The notes beneath the pieces were generated by a model. The model saw only the letters and a list, made by a program, of their open reading frames with translations. It was not told the DNA's origin and made no database searches. Source: Miltoncostaea sp963703045 (GTDB lineage: Bacteria; Actinomycetota; Thermoleophilia; Miltoncostaeales; Miltoncostaeaceae). From it: 64,000 nt of DNA. This document shows positions 24,496-32,235 of this stretch, piece by piece (position 1 is the stretch's first letter; each line of letters starts with the position of its first letter). Where the stretch lies: positions 2,418,001 through 2,482,000 of the forward strand of contig OY969782.1 of assembly GCA_963703045.1 (NCBI GenBank), written 5' to 3'. Both the position numbers and the translations under genes were made by a program.

Positions 24496-25098
24496 GTGCC
24501 CCTCGGCTCGCCCGTGGCGCAGCGTCCGCTCGCGATCCTCGCGTACGGCTCGCTCATCCACACGCCCGGGCCGGAGCTGGCCGCCCTGATCGTCGGGCGG
24601 CGCCCCTGCCGCACGCCATTCCCGGTCGAGTACGGGCGGGTGTCGCAGCGGTGGGGCGGGGGGCCGGTGCTCGTGCCGCACCCGCGCGGCGCGCCCGTGG
24701 ACGGCGCGCTGCTGCTGATGGCGGCCGGGGTGGAGCTGGGGGCGGCGGTCGAGGCGCTCGCGCGGCGCGAGGGGCTCCCGGACGCCCGCGGGGTGCTCCA
24801 GGTCGAGATGCCCGGCGAGCACCTGGTGCTCGTCGCCGGCCTGCCCCGCAACCTCCCGGCGCCGGACATGACACCCGAGGCCCTCGCCCGGCGCGCCCTG
24901 GCGAGCGTGGGGCACGGGCCGCGCAACGGCATCGCCTACCTGCGCCGGGCGATCGGTGCGGGGGTGACCACCCCCCTCACCGCGGCGTACCGGGACGGCG
25001 TGCTGGCCGCGTCGGGGGCGGACTCCCTGGAGGAGGCGGAGCGGCTGGTAGCGTTGGCCCGTCCGACGACGACCGGGGGGACGCATGGCCTGGGATGA
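24496..25098 (+). CDS. gamma-glutamylcyclotransferase-like protein
   Basis: The N-terminus LAILAYGSLIHTPGPELAAL carries the YGSL phosphate/substrate loop of the GGCT/AIG2 fold. The rest (FPVEYGRVSQRWGGGPVLVP, GALLLMAAGVELGAAVEALA) fits a larger, diverged member of 200 aa. The catalytic Glu cannot be assigned with certainty. The GTG at 24496 follows the bcp stop by 2 bp, so it is in the same operon. Cyclotransferase activity is inference. Confidence 0.55.
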   Translation: MPLGSPVAQRPLAILAYGSLIHTPGPELAALIVGRRPCRTPFPVEYGRVSQRWGGGPVLVPHPRGAPVDGALLLMAAGVELGAAVEALARREGLPDARGVLQVEMPGEHLVLVAGLPRNLPAPDMTPEALARRALASVGHGPRNGIAYLRRAIGAGVTTPLTAAYRDGVLAASGADSLEEAERLVALARPTTTGGTHGLG

Positions 25099-25429
25099 CG
25101 TGTCGCGCTGGCAGCCGGTGGACCTCGCGGCCTCGTTCCGCATGGGCGATGCGGTGCAGCCCGTGGACGTCCGAGACATCGGCTACCGGGACTCCGGCGA
25201 GCAGTTGAAGGGTGCGATCCGGGTCGACCCGATGGAGTTCGAGTCGCAGGTCGGCGACCTGCCGGGCGGCCGCGAGCTGATCTTCTACTGCGACCGGCCC
25301 GGCGAGGCGACGAGCCTCAAGATCGCCATGTGGGCGTTCGACGCGGGGCGCTCCCGGGTCGGCGTCCTGGTCGGCGGATGGTCCGCCTGGCAGGACGCCG
25401 GCTACCCGGTCGAGCCGAAGGCCTCCTGA
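25085..25429 (+). CDS. single-domain rhodanese
   Basis: 114 aa rhodanese fold. QPVDVRDIGYRDSGEQLKGA is the usual start (VDVRxxxEYxxGHIxGA pattern), ELIFYCDRPGEATSLKIAMW has the active-site loop with the nucleophilic Cys, and VGVLVGGWSAWQDAGYPVE is the C-terminal signature. Sulfur transfer or persulfide handling near a peroxiredoxin suggests a redox role. The ATG overlaps the previous gene by 14 bp. Confidence 0.85.
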   Translation: MAWDDVSRWQPVDLAASFRMGDAVQPVDVRDIGYRDSGEQLKGAIRVDPMEFESQVGDLPGGRELIFYCDRPGEATSLKIAMWAFDAGRSRVGVLVGGWSAWQDAGYPVEPKAS

Positions 25430-25430
25430 G

Positions 25431-25757
25431 CTACTCGGCGGTGCCCCGCGGCCGAAGGCCGTAGGTCGTCTCGAGCCACTCGGGGAGGACGGCGGCGATG
25501 CCGCGGCACAGCAGCTCGCGCTCGGAGATCGCCACCCGCGCCGCCACCTCGAGGGCCAGGCGGGCGTCGTCGTTGCGGATGCCGCTGACGCCCTCGACCG
25601 TCTTGTCGGCCTCGGCGCGGTTGTAGACCATGGCCCGCGCCGCCATGGGCCAGTGCTCCTTGGTCCACTCGATCAGCGCGGTCTCGAGCGCCGTCGGGTC
25701 GTACTCGAGAAGCGCCTTCTGGAGGGCGTTGGGCGTAGCGTCGTCGTCGCGCAGCAT
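25431..25757 (-). CDS. conserved helical protein of unknown function
   Basis: 108 aa, soluble and mostly helical: NALQKALLEYDPTALETALI, EWTKEHWPMAARAMVYNRAE, LALEVAARVAISERELLCRG. I do not recognise a family. The ATG at 25757 has GAGGTGA upstream. It lies tail-to-tail with the rhodanese gene, one base apart. Confidence 0.6.
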   Translation of the reverse strand: MLRDDDATPNALQKALLEYDPTALETALIEWTKEHWPMAARAMVYNRAEADKTVEGVSGIRNDDARLALEVAARVAISERELLCRGIAAVLPEWLETTYGLRPRGTAE

Positions 25758-25847
25758 GCTCACCTCGGAACGTTGGGCGTGGCGGGGGGAGTGTAGACCC
25801 CGCACCGGGTCCGAGCCTCCCGTGCCGCTGCGCCGTGGCGGCGGGGG

Positions 25848-25853
25848 TAGACT
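25848..25853 (+). promoter_or_regulatory. -10 hexamer of leaderless GYD gene
   Basis: TAGACT, six bases, GTG 25860. Confidence 0.4.
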
Positions 25854-25859
25854 CGGCCT

Positions 25860-26156
25860 GTGCGCACCTTCCTGCTGCTGGCCTCGCTCAGCCCTCAGGG
25901 GCTGCAGACGCTCGCGACGACGCCCGAGCGCCTCTTCGAGGTCAACCGCGAGATCGAGCGCCTCGGCGGCCGCGTGGTGCGCCAGTGGGCCCTGCTCGGC
26001 GCCTACGACTTCCTGAGCGAGGTCGAGGCCCCCGACGGTGCGACGGTGGCCCGCATCACGATCGAGCTGGCCTCGCGGGGAAGCGCGACGTTCGAGACGA
26101 TGGTGGCGATCCCCGTCGACGAGTTCATCGCGTCCCTGGAGTCGCCGCCGGGCTGA
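25860..26156 (+). CDS. GYD-domain protein
   Basis: 98 aa ferredoxin-like alpha/beta protein of the GYD family (function not established). FLLLASLSPQGLQTLATTPE, then GGRVVRQWALLGAYDFLSEV, where GAYD replaces the name-giving GxYD motif, and VARITIELASRGSATFETMV. Length typical. Leaderless start. Confidence 0.75.
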   Translation: MRTFLLLASLSPQGLQTLATTPERLFEVNREIERLGGRVVRQWALLGAYDFLSEVEAPDGATVARITIELASRGSATFETMVAIPVDEFIASLESPPG

Positions 26157-26179
26157 GCCCGGGCCGGCCTCAGCCGGCC
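26148..26179. terminator. double hairpin between convergent genes
   Basis: CCGGGC-TGA-GCCCGG spans the GYD stop codon. Directly after it, GGCCGGC-CTCA-GCCGGCC spans the stop of the opposite zinc-ribbon gene. The two stems overlap by one base pair position, so they may alternate. Confidence 0.5.
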
Positions 26180-26337
26180 CCGCGCCACTCCTCCGACGCG
26201 CACAGCGGGCACGGAGGCAGCACGAGCATCCCGTCGTTCTCGCGGGGTGACTGGATCAGCAGGTCGCACGCGGCGCACCGGTACGTGCCGGTCACCTCGT
26301 CGCCGGTCTGGAACAGGGCGGTCGGTCGGCTGGACAC
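26170..26337 (-). CDS. 55-residue zinc-ribbon protein
   Basis: YRCAACDLLIQSPRENDGML and VLPPCPLCASEEWRGAG give two C-x2-C knuckles 20 residues apart, a zinc ribbon. GTG 26337 is chosen because GGAGG lies 9 nt before it and the result is a compact domain. Longer readings would add 22 residues without similarity. Role unknown. Confidence 0.6.
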   Translation of the reverse strand: MSSRPTALFQTGDEVTGTYRCAACDLLIQSPRENDGMLVLPPCPLCASEEWRGAG

Positions 26338-26427
26338 GTTCGGGAACCTCCATCGTACGATCGGCGGGTGCGACCACGCGTCGCGAGACCCCTCGGGATC
26401 CACCGGCCCGGTCGGTCGGGCGGGCGG

Positions 26428-26712
26428 CTAGGTGGCGAGCGCGGCCACGATGCTCGCGGCGGCGAGCAGCGTGAAGACCGTCAGCCCGACGGCGAGCAGT
26501 ACTCGCTCGGGCACGCCGGCGATGCGCCGGCCTTCGGTGGCCGCCCCGGTGCGGCGCTTCGGGAGGAGGCGCGTGAGGGCCATGCCGCCCTCGTCGAGCC
26601 AGCGCTCGCAGTAGGGGCAGAAGCGGGCCTCGGCCAGCAGGGGCAGCCCGCAGCGGTGGCACCCGGGAGCCTCCGAGCGGTGGTGTCCCTGAAGATCGGA
26701 CTCGGCTCTCAC
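26428..26712 (-). CDS. zinc-ribbon membrane protein
   Basis: 94 aa. The N-terminal ribbon CHRCGLPLLAEARFCPYCER (two C-x2-C) is followed by a basic linker (LLPKRRTGAATEGRRIAG) and one C-terminal helix, VLLAVGLTVFTLLAAASIVA. The ribbon would lie in the cytoplasm with the tail anchored in the membrane. AGGGAG precedes GTG 26712. Family unknown. Confidence 0.65.
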   Translation of the reverse strand: MRAESDLQGHHRSEAPGCHRCGLPLLAEARFCPYCERWLDEGGMALTRLLPKRRTGAATEGRRIAGVPERVLLAVGLTVFTLLAAASIVAALAT

Positions 26713-26845
26713 GCCGGGACTCCCTCTGCACTGCGTGAACGAATCGCCGCGCGCGCCCGCGCCCGGTGAAGGGCCTCAGCATACACCCGCCACCCCCTCG
26801 ATCAACGGCCGCGGCGACCGATCCGGTCGCCGCGCATGCGATCGG

Positions 26846-27274
26846 TCACTTCGCCGGCCCACCGCCCCCGAAGAAGCGCTCGGCGGCCTCCCAGCCGGGG
26901 CCGGGACCCGGTCCGGCGGGGGGCGTGTTGACCATGGGGAAGGCGGTCCGCGAGGGGTCGTCGGGTCCGTCCGGCGCCTCGGCGCCGGCCGTGTCCCCGT
27001 CGTCCTCGGTGCGGAGGGAGTCGATCTCGGCGACCTTCGCCTCGATCTCCATCAGCTTCGACTCGACCGAGGCGATCTCGGTGGCGAGCGGCTCCTCGGG
27101 GAGGGCGCCGGATCGCACGAGCTCGTAGGCGCGCTCGCCGAGCTCCTCGAGGGCGGTGCGGTGCTGGCGCTGCAAGAGGCGGCGCTCGCCCTCGACGCGG
27201 GCCCGCTTGAGCGACATCTGGACGTCTGTCGCGAGGCGGTTGGCCTGCTTGGCGATGCTGTCCAGGACCGTCAT
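26846..27274 (-). CDS. coiled-coil protein of unknown function
   Basis: 142 aa. Residues 1-85 are long helices rich in Arg, Glu and Leu (IAKQANRLATDVQMSLKRAR, LATEIASVESKLMEIEAKVA), a probable coiled coil. The C-terminal 45 residues are a disordered Gly/Pro tail (NTPPAGPGPGPGWEAAERFF). No membrane segment. GAGGAG lies before ATG 27274. Confidence 0.6.
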   Translation of the reverse strand: MTVLDSIAKQANRLATDVQMSLKRARVEGERRLLQRQHRTALEELGERAYELVRSGALPEEPLATEIASVESKLMEIEAKVAEIDSLRTEDDGDTAGAEAPDGPDDPSRTAFPMVNTPPAGPGPGPGWEAAERFFGGGGPAK

Positions 27275-27391
27275 CGTCGTCTCCTCGGGGCGGTCGGTGT
27301 TCGCTCGCGGGTTCGATTCTACCCGGGTGACGGCGCGCCGCGGCGCGCCTTCGGGCGCGATCGTGTGCGGAGTCGTCGCAGGGCGCGGTCG

Positions 27392-27397
27392 TACCGT
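27392..27397 (+). promoter_or_regulatory. -10 hexamer of leaderless pilin-like gene
   Basis: TACCGT, six bases, ATG 27404. Confidence 0.4.
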
Positions 27398-27403
27398 CGG
27401 GCC

Positions 27404-28048
27404 ATGTCAGCGCGCGGTGTGCCGGGGCAGGCGGCGGTCGAGACCGTCGGCATCGTGACGGCCGTCGTCCTGGCCCTCGCGGCCACGACGGTCTGGCTGG
27501 TCGGCGCGGCCCGCCCGCCCGACCGGCCCCCCGACGTCATCGGCCAGGTGTCGCGCCCGCTCGGCTTCCCCGATGGCCTGCGGTACTGGGCACTGCCCGC
27601 GGTCCCCCACGGACAGGAGGGCGCCGACGAGCCGATCGGCGACGCGCTGCGCGGGTTCGGGCGGGGGACGGTCACGGCGACCCGCGCCTACCTGCGGGGT
27701 CGGCAGGAGTTCTCCGGCGCGTACAGCCGGCGGCTCCGGGAGCGGCTGAGCGACGTCCTCGCCGACCCGCTCGGCGACGGGGGCCTCCCCGAGCTCGACG
27801 TGCTCACCCCGGGGGGCGCGCTGCGCCGGGTCCTGCGCGACGGGGCCGCCGCCCGCGACTACGTGCGGCGCCTGCGGGCGCTGCCGCGCGACGAGCTGGG
27901 CCGCACCATCCTCCGCGACGCCGGCACGTTCGCGGCCGACGCCACCGTGGAGGTGCTCCAGGCCCTCGCGCGCCGGCGCGCCGCGCGGGTCGGCCGCCCG
28001 CCGACCGGCCGGCGCCCGGCTCCTCCCCGAGACGCGCCGCAGCCGTGA
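27404..28048 (+). CDS. pilin-like protein with class III leader, TadE-like size
   Basis: 214 aa. The N-terminus MSARGVPG|QAAVETVGIVTAVVLALA has a very short basic leader, Gly at the cleavage site, Glu at +5 and a hydrophobic helix after it, the pattern of type IVb (Tad/Flp) prepilins and TadE/F pseudopilins. After the helix comes a soluble Arg-rich domain (GRGTVTATRAYLRGRQEFSG, LRRVLRDGAAARDYVRRLRA) with no recognised fold. It is 99 bp before the Flp-like gene. No tad secretion genes are in the window. Probably a pseudopilin or surface protein processed by a CpaA-type peptidase. Confidence 0.5.
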   Translation: MSARGVPGQAAVETVGIVTAVVLALAATTVWLVGAARPPDRPPDVIGQVSRPLGFPDGLRYWALPAVPHGQEGADEPIGDALRGFGRGTVTATRAYLRGRQEFSGAYSRRLRERLSDVLADPLGDGGLPELDVLTPGGALRRVLRDGAAARDYVRRLRALPRDELGRTILRDAGTFAADATVEVLQALARRRAARVGRPPTGRRPAPPRDAPQP

Positions 28049-28147
28049 CGCCCTCGTCGCGCCCCCGTCACATCCCGGCGTCGCGCCGTGGCCGCGTCGC
28101 GGCGCACGATCGGAGGCGCTCGCACCACGATCGAGGGGGACGGACCG

Positions 28148-28378
28148 ATGGGCTACGTGATGGCGGCATGGCTGCACGCGGCGGGGATCACGGCGATGGC
28201 GCGCGCGCGGCAGCCGCGCCGCGGTCAGGGCACGGTGGAGTACGTCGGGGTGGTGGTGATGGTGACGCTCCTGATCGGCGCCGTCGCGATCGCCTCGAAG
28301 GGTTGGGCACCGGGCGTCGGCGACGCGCTCAAGAAGGCGATCGGCGACGCCATCAAGAAGGCGTCCGCCGGCCTCTAG
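28148..28378 (+). CDS. Flp/type IVb pilin-like protein
   Basis: 76 aa. RQPRRG|QGTVEYVGVVVMVTLLIG shows the Flp hallmark: Gly before the cut, then Glu+5 and Tyr+6 at the start of the hydrophobic helix. The mature part is short and ends in amphipathic repeats (DALKKAIGDAIKKASAGL). The leader of about 26 residues is longer than that of the upstream gene. GAGGGGGACGG lies before ATG 28148. Likely polymerises or associates with membranes; biogenesis genes must lie elsewhere. Confidence 0.6.
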   Translation: MGYVMAAWLHAAGITAMARARQPRRGQGTVEYVGVVVMVTLLIGAVAIASKGWAPGVGDALKKAIGDAIKKASAGL

Positions 28379-28449
28379 GACGACGCGCCGCCCCTGCCCT
28401 CGCCACGCGCGGGGCGGGGGCGGGCGGCGCCCCGTCCGCACCGGCCGCC

Positions 28450-28455
28450 TATCCT
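28450..28455 (+). promoter_or_regulatory. -10 hexamer of leaderless hypothetical gene
   Basis: TATCCT, six bases, ATG 28462. Confidence 0.4.
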
Positions 28456-28461
28456 CCGGCG

Positions 28462-28959
28462 ATGGAGGGCGACCGCACCCGGCCGATCGAGATCCGCGCG
28501 AGCCCGGGAGCGCCCGCGGGCGGGGGCGATCCGACCCGTCGCTGGGAGCTCGCGATGCCCGACGGCGTCGGCCGGTTCGCGGGCGTCACCCGCACCGAGG
28601 GCGCCGCCGCGGCGCAGGCGCTCGCCGCCCTCGCGCCCGAGGCCTGGGAGACCGCGCTGGTCGAGATCGTGCTGCCGGTCGTGATGAGCGACGGGGCCGG
28701 TCCCTACCTGCTCGACCGCGACGGGCGCATCACCCTCGTCGTCGGCGCCCACCCGGGCGTCAGCGGTGCGCACGTCGCCATCGGGGCGCCGTCGCCCGCG
28801 CACCGCGTCGGCATCGTCGGGCGGCGCGGGGACGTCCTGTGGCAGTGGCTGGCCCGCGTCGAGGCGGCGCCCGGCGATCACATCCGCGCGCTCGACGCCC
28901 TCGACGCCTGCCCCGACCTGCCGTCGGCACGGCGGTGGGCCGGGGAGCGGCCGGGGTAG
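28462..28959 (+). CDS. conserved soluble protein of unknown function
   Basis: 165 aa, no signal and no membrane helix. Alternating strands and helices: PIEIRASPGAPAGGGDPTRR, WELAMPDGVGRFAGVTRTEG, VEIVLPVVMSDGAGPYLLDR, GRITLVVGAHPGVSGAHVAI. I recognise no catalytic motif. Codon use agrees with its neighbours and the start has the leaderless signal, so the gene itself is credible. Confidence 0.6.
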   Translation: MEGDRTRPIEIRASPGAPAGGGDPTRRWELAMPDGVGRFAGVTRTEGAAAAQALAALAPEAWETALVEIVLPVVMSDGAGPYLLDRDGRITLVVGAHPGVSGAHVAIGAPSPAHRVGIVGRRGDVLWQWLARVEAAPGDHIRALDALDACPDLPSARRWAGERPG

Positions 28960-28989
28960 TCTGCGCCCAGATCCCCGGGGAGGAGCGGC

Positions 28990-29313
28990 ATGCACGACTA
29001 CCGCGTCAGCTTCACCGCGACGTCCAGCGCACCACCGGATCCGGACGCCGCCGAGCGTCTCTCGGCGGCGCTCGGCGCGATGCCGGGTGCCGACGGGGTC
29101 GAGGAGGTCACGCAGGACCGCCGCCGCCGCCGCGTCGCCGCCGTGTTCTGGATACAGGTCCGGCTGGGGATGGCCGACGCGGCCCGCGACGGCAGCCGAC
29201 TCGCCAAGGAGGCCCTCAAGGTCGCCGGCATGGGCGATGCGCAGCTCGTCGAGCTGGCCGTCTCGATGACGCGACGGCCGCGGACCGTGGCGGCGGCCGA
29301 GACCGAGGGGTAG
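28990..29313 (+). CDS. small alpha/beta protein of unknown function
   Basis: 107 aa. MHDYRVSFTATSSAPPDPDA, then a helix and RRRRVAAVFWIQVRLGMADA and a second helix: a plausible ferredoxin-like fold. GGGAGGAG lies 5 nt before ATG 28990. TAGTCT at 28957-28962 may be its -10 with a 20-base leader. Not recognised. Confidence 0.55.
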   Translation: MHDYRVSFTATSSAPPDPDAAERLSAALGAMPGADGVEEVTQDRRRRRVAAVFWIQVRLGMADAARDGSRLAKEALKVAGMGDAQLVELAVSMTRRPRTVAAAETEG

Positions 29314-29460
29314 GGGCGGGCGGGGACGCATCTCTACACTTCATCGGTCGGGCGCCGATGTGCGGGGCGCACGGCCCGATCGGAGGGGACCGAGATCACA
29401 CGCGAGAGGCACGACGAGGCGGCGCGTCAGACCGTCGGGGGAAGCGCGCTCCCCGGTGGC

Positions 29461-30465
29461 GTGATGATGCGCACCCGCACGCGGGTGGGCGTCGCGGTGC
29501 GCCGCGAGGACGACGGCGTCATCGTGACCGAGGGCTTCGACGTCGCCCCCCCGGGAGGGCGCTGGACGCGGCTTCCGCTCATGCGCGGTGTCGTCGCCAT
29601 CCGCACGGCCCTCAGCACCGGTCAGAAGGCGATGGGCATCGGCGAGCGGCTGCGGTGGGAGGAGCCCTCGCGCGCGGCGGCCACCGCCCCCGTGACCGCC
29701 GTCACCGAGTCCGCCCTCGCGGGCGGCGTGGGCGCCGACACGGTCGCGGGGGCCACCGTCCCGGCCGGCGCCGAGCCCGAGGGCCTCGGGTTCTGGGGCA
29801 AGGTCGCCGTCGGCTTCGGCGCGCTGCTGGGCGCCGGCATCCAGATCGCGGCCTTCCGCGTCGGCCCGATCGTGATCGCCAAGGAGGCCGGTCTCGAGGG
29901 CGCCTGGTTCATCGTCGCCGACGCGGCCATCCGGCTCATGCTGCTGCTCGGCATGCTGATGGTGCTGAGCCTCTTCCGGCCCTTCCGCAAGATCCTCAAG
30001 TACCACGGCGCCGAGCACCAGGCGATCGCGGCATTCGAGGCCGGGCGACCGCTGACCGCCGCCGCGGCCTCCGGGTTCAGCCGGTTCCACCCGCGCTGCG
30101 GCACGTCCTTCCTGGTGGTCTCGGCGATGGTGTCGATCATCGTCTACGGGGCGGTGCTGGCCGTGACCGGGGTCTTCACCTACCCGGCGCTCATCGCGAC
30201 CCGACTGCTGGGGGCCCCGATCGTCACCGCGATCGCGTTCGAGCTGCAGCGCCAGGCGGCCCTGCGTGCCGACGGACCGCTGCGCTTCCTCTCGTGGCCC
30301 GGCATGGCGGCCCAGCGCCTCACGACGAAGCACCCCGACCCCGCCGAGCTCGAGGTGGCGTGCGCGGCCCTGGCGGTTGCGCTCGAGACCTCGCCGGCGG
30401 CCGAGGCGGCGCCCTCCGGTGATCGCGACCCCGCGCCGATCGGACAGCCGCAGCCGCTGGCCTGA
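29461..30465 (+). CDS. DUF1385 (YqhQ-like) membrane protein
   Basis: Family DUF1385, predicted membrane-bound metal-dependent enzyme of unknown reaction. Visible: VMMRTRTRVGVAVRREDDGV; membrane helices at FWGKVAVGFGALLGAGIQIA, LMLLLGMLMVLSLF and VVSAMVSIIVYGAVLAVTGV; the family signature YHGAEHQAIAAFEAGRPLT with two His; and FHPRCGTSFLVV. GTG 29461 is the only ordinary start. However, the preceding in-frame codons read VGGSALPGG, the conserved family N-terminus, which must be translated. An ATC at 29395 with GGAGGGG six bases upstream is the likeliest start if there is no indel. Confidence 0.8.
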   Translation: MMMRTRTRVGVAVRREDDGVIVTEGFDVAPPGGRWTRLPLMRGVVAIRTALSTGQKAMGIGERLRWEEPSRAAATAPVTAVTESALAGGVGADTVAGATVPAGAEPEGLGFWGKVAVGFGALLGAGIQIAAFRVGPIVIAKEAGLEGAWFIVADAAIRLMLLLGMLMVLSLFRPFRKILKYHGAEHQAIAAFEAGRPLTAAAASGFSRFHPRCGTSFLVVSAMVSIIVYGAVLAVTGVFTYPALIATRLLGAPIVTAIAFELQRQAALRADGPLRFLSWPGMAAQRLTTKHPDPAELEVACAALAVALETSPAAEAAPSGDRDPAPIGQPQPLA

Positions 30466-30545
30466 GCCCGCCGGGCCGGGGCCCGCTCGGGCCACGCTCT
30501 GAGAGGATGCCCCCGGAGGGGGCTCCAGGATTCGGAGGTGTGGCG

Positions 30546-31346
30546 ATGTCCGGTGCTCCCGTGATGGTCGAGGCGGTCACCTCGTGGACCGCGGAGGGAC
30601 CGGGCAGCGCGGTGCTGCTGCTGCAGGTCGCCGAGGCGCCGGACCAGCGGCTCGTCGACGAGCAGCTGACGGTCATCGGCGCCCACGTCGAGTACGCACC
30701 GGTGACGTCGCTCGGGGCGCGGCCGGTGCGCCTGCACGCGCCCGACGGACCGGTGTCGGTGCGCTACACGGCCCGTGCGACGGTCGACGACGCCGGGCGC
30801 GCCTGCCCGGCCGACGACCGGCCGTTGCCGTCGGCGGGCGAGCTGCCGTTCGCGCTGCTCGACTGGACGCTGCCGAGCCGGTACTGCCCCTCCGACACCC
30901 TGGCGCCGACCGCGCAGGCCCTGTTCGGTGAGATGCCGCGCACGCGGGCGCTCGTACCGGCGGTCGCCGGATGGGTGCGCGACCACATCGCCTACACCTC
31001 CGGCGCGAGCGACGGGCAGACCGCCGCCGACGAGACGCTGCTCGCGCGCGCCGGGGTCTGCCGCGACATGGCCCACCTGGCGGTCACGTTCCTGCGCGCC
31101 CTGGAGGTGCCCGCCCGCACCGTCGCCGCCTACGCGCCGCTGCTCGACCCGCCCGACTTCCACGCGGTGCTCGAGGCCCACGACGGAACGGCCTGGCGTC
31201 TCATCGACGTCACCGGTCTGGCGCCGGTGACGTCGATGGTGCGCATCGCGACCGGTCGCGATGCGGCCGAGGTCGCCTGGGCGACCGCGAGCGGCGGCCT
31301 GACGCTCGACGACGTCGGGGTCAGCGCGACCGGGCCCGACGGCTGA
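30546..31346 (+). CDS. transglutaminase-like cysteine protease fold protein
   Basis: 266 aa. N-terminal beta domain (DGPVSVRYTARATVDDAGRA) and a transglutaminase core. The catalytic Cys lies in LLARAGVCRDMAHLAVTFLR, the His in PPDFHAVLEAHDG and the Asp in WRLIDVTGLAP: the Cys-His-Asp triad in canonical order and spacing. GGAGGTG lies before ATG 30546. No signal peptide, so it acts inside the cell, on peptide or amide bonds that cannot be named. Confidence 0.85.
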   Translation: MSGAPVMVEAVTSWTAEGPGSAVLLLQVAEAPDQRLVDEQLTVIGAHVEYAPVTSLGARPVRLHAPDGPVSVRYTARATVDDAGRACPADDRPLPSAGELPFALLDWTLPSRYCPSDTLAPTAQALFGEMPRTRALVPAVAGWVRDHIAYTSGASDGQTAADETLLARAGVCRDMAHLAVTFLRALEVPARTVAAYAPLLDPPDFHAVLEAHDGTAWRLIDVTGLAPVTSMVRIATGRDAAEVAWATASGGLTLDDVGVSATGPDG

Positions 31347-31370
31347 GCGCCGGACCCGGTCGCCGCGGCA

Positions 31371-32235
31371 TCAGCCGCGCGTGCGGTAGAGGCGGGTGGT
31401 GAGGGGCGCGAAGACCACGGCCAGCACGGCCGCCTCGACGAGCACCAGCACGACGTCTCCGGCGCCCGCCGTCCCATCCATCAGACCGCGCGCGGCGGTC
31501 ACCACGTGGGTGATGGGATTCACGTCGACGACCCCCTCGAGCCAGCCGGGCAGCGTCTCCTTCGGCACGAACCCGTTGCTGACGAAGATGAGGGGGAAGA
31601 GGGCCATGAACCCGGTGTTCATCACCGCGTTGGGCGCCCGCATCAGCAGCCCGACCGTCGTGAACACCCACGAGAGCCCGACCGAGAAGATGATCAGCAG
31701 CAGCAGCGCCCCGACCATGCCGGCCCACGACGCCGGGCGGTATCCGAGCGCCAGGCCGACCGCGATCACGAGGGTGCCGGCGACCAGGTAGCGCAGGACG
31801 TCGCCGAGCACGGCCCCGACCAGCGGCGCCGGCCGCCAGGTGGGCAGGGAGCGGAACCGGTTGACCACGCCCTTCGTGATGTCGGTGTTGAGCGACACCC
31901 CCGAGTAGACGGTCGTGAACAGCACCGACATCACGAGCGTGCCGGGCAGCAGGAACTGCAGGTACTCGTCGGTCGATCCCGAGATCGCCCCGCCGTACAT
32001 GTAGGTGAACAGCAGCGTGAACAGCACCGGCGTGAGGGTCACGTCGATCAGCTGCTCGGGCACGTGCTTGATCTTGAGCATGCCGCGCCAGCCGAAGGTC
32101 AGCACGGCCGCCAGCGGCGACGGGGGGTCGGGGCGCTCGGTTCGACGACAGCGCGCTGCGGATGTCCGCGCCCCGGACCGCCGCGGCCGCGGGCGCCGGC
32201 GTCGGGGGTGCGTCGGTGATCTGGCCGTCGCTCAT
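31371..32235 (-). CDS. ABC-2 type transporter permease (DrrB-like), frame broken once
   Basis: Membrane half of a drug/lipid exporter. Translation begins MSDGQITDAPPTPAPAAAAV and passes through a polar N-tail. After one-base correction in the C-run at about 32128 it continues with VLTFGWRGMLKIKHVPEQLI, DVTLTPVLFTLLFTYMYGGA and ITKGVVNRFRSLPTWRPAPL, the DrrB motif, and ends with PLIFVSNGFVPKETLPGWLE and VNPITHVVTAARGLMDG. Six helices. Its ATG overlaps the TGA of the ATPase gene (ATGA). Confidence 0.85.

Noticed and set aside
27404..28378. A complete Tad pilus locus
   Set aside because: No CpaF/TadA ATPase, TadB/C membrane protein or CpaA peptidase is encoded in the neighbourhood.
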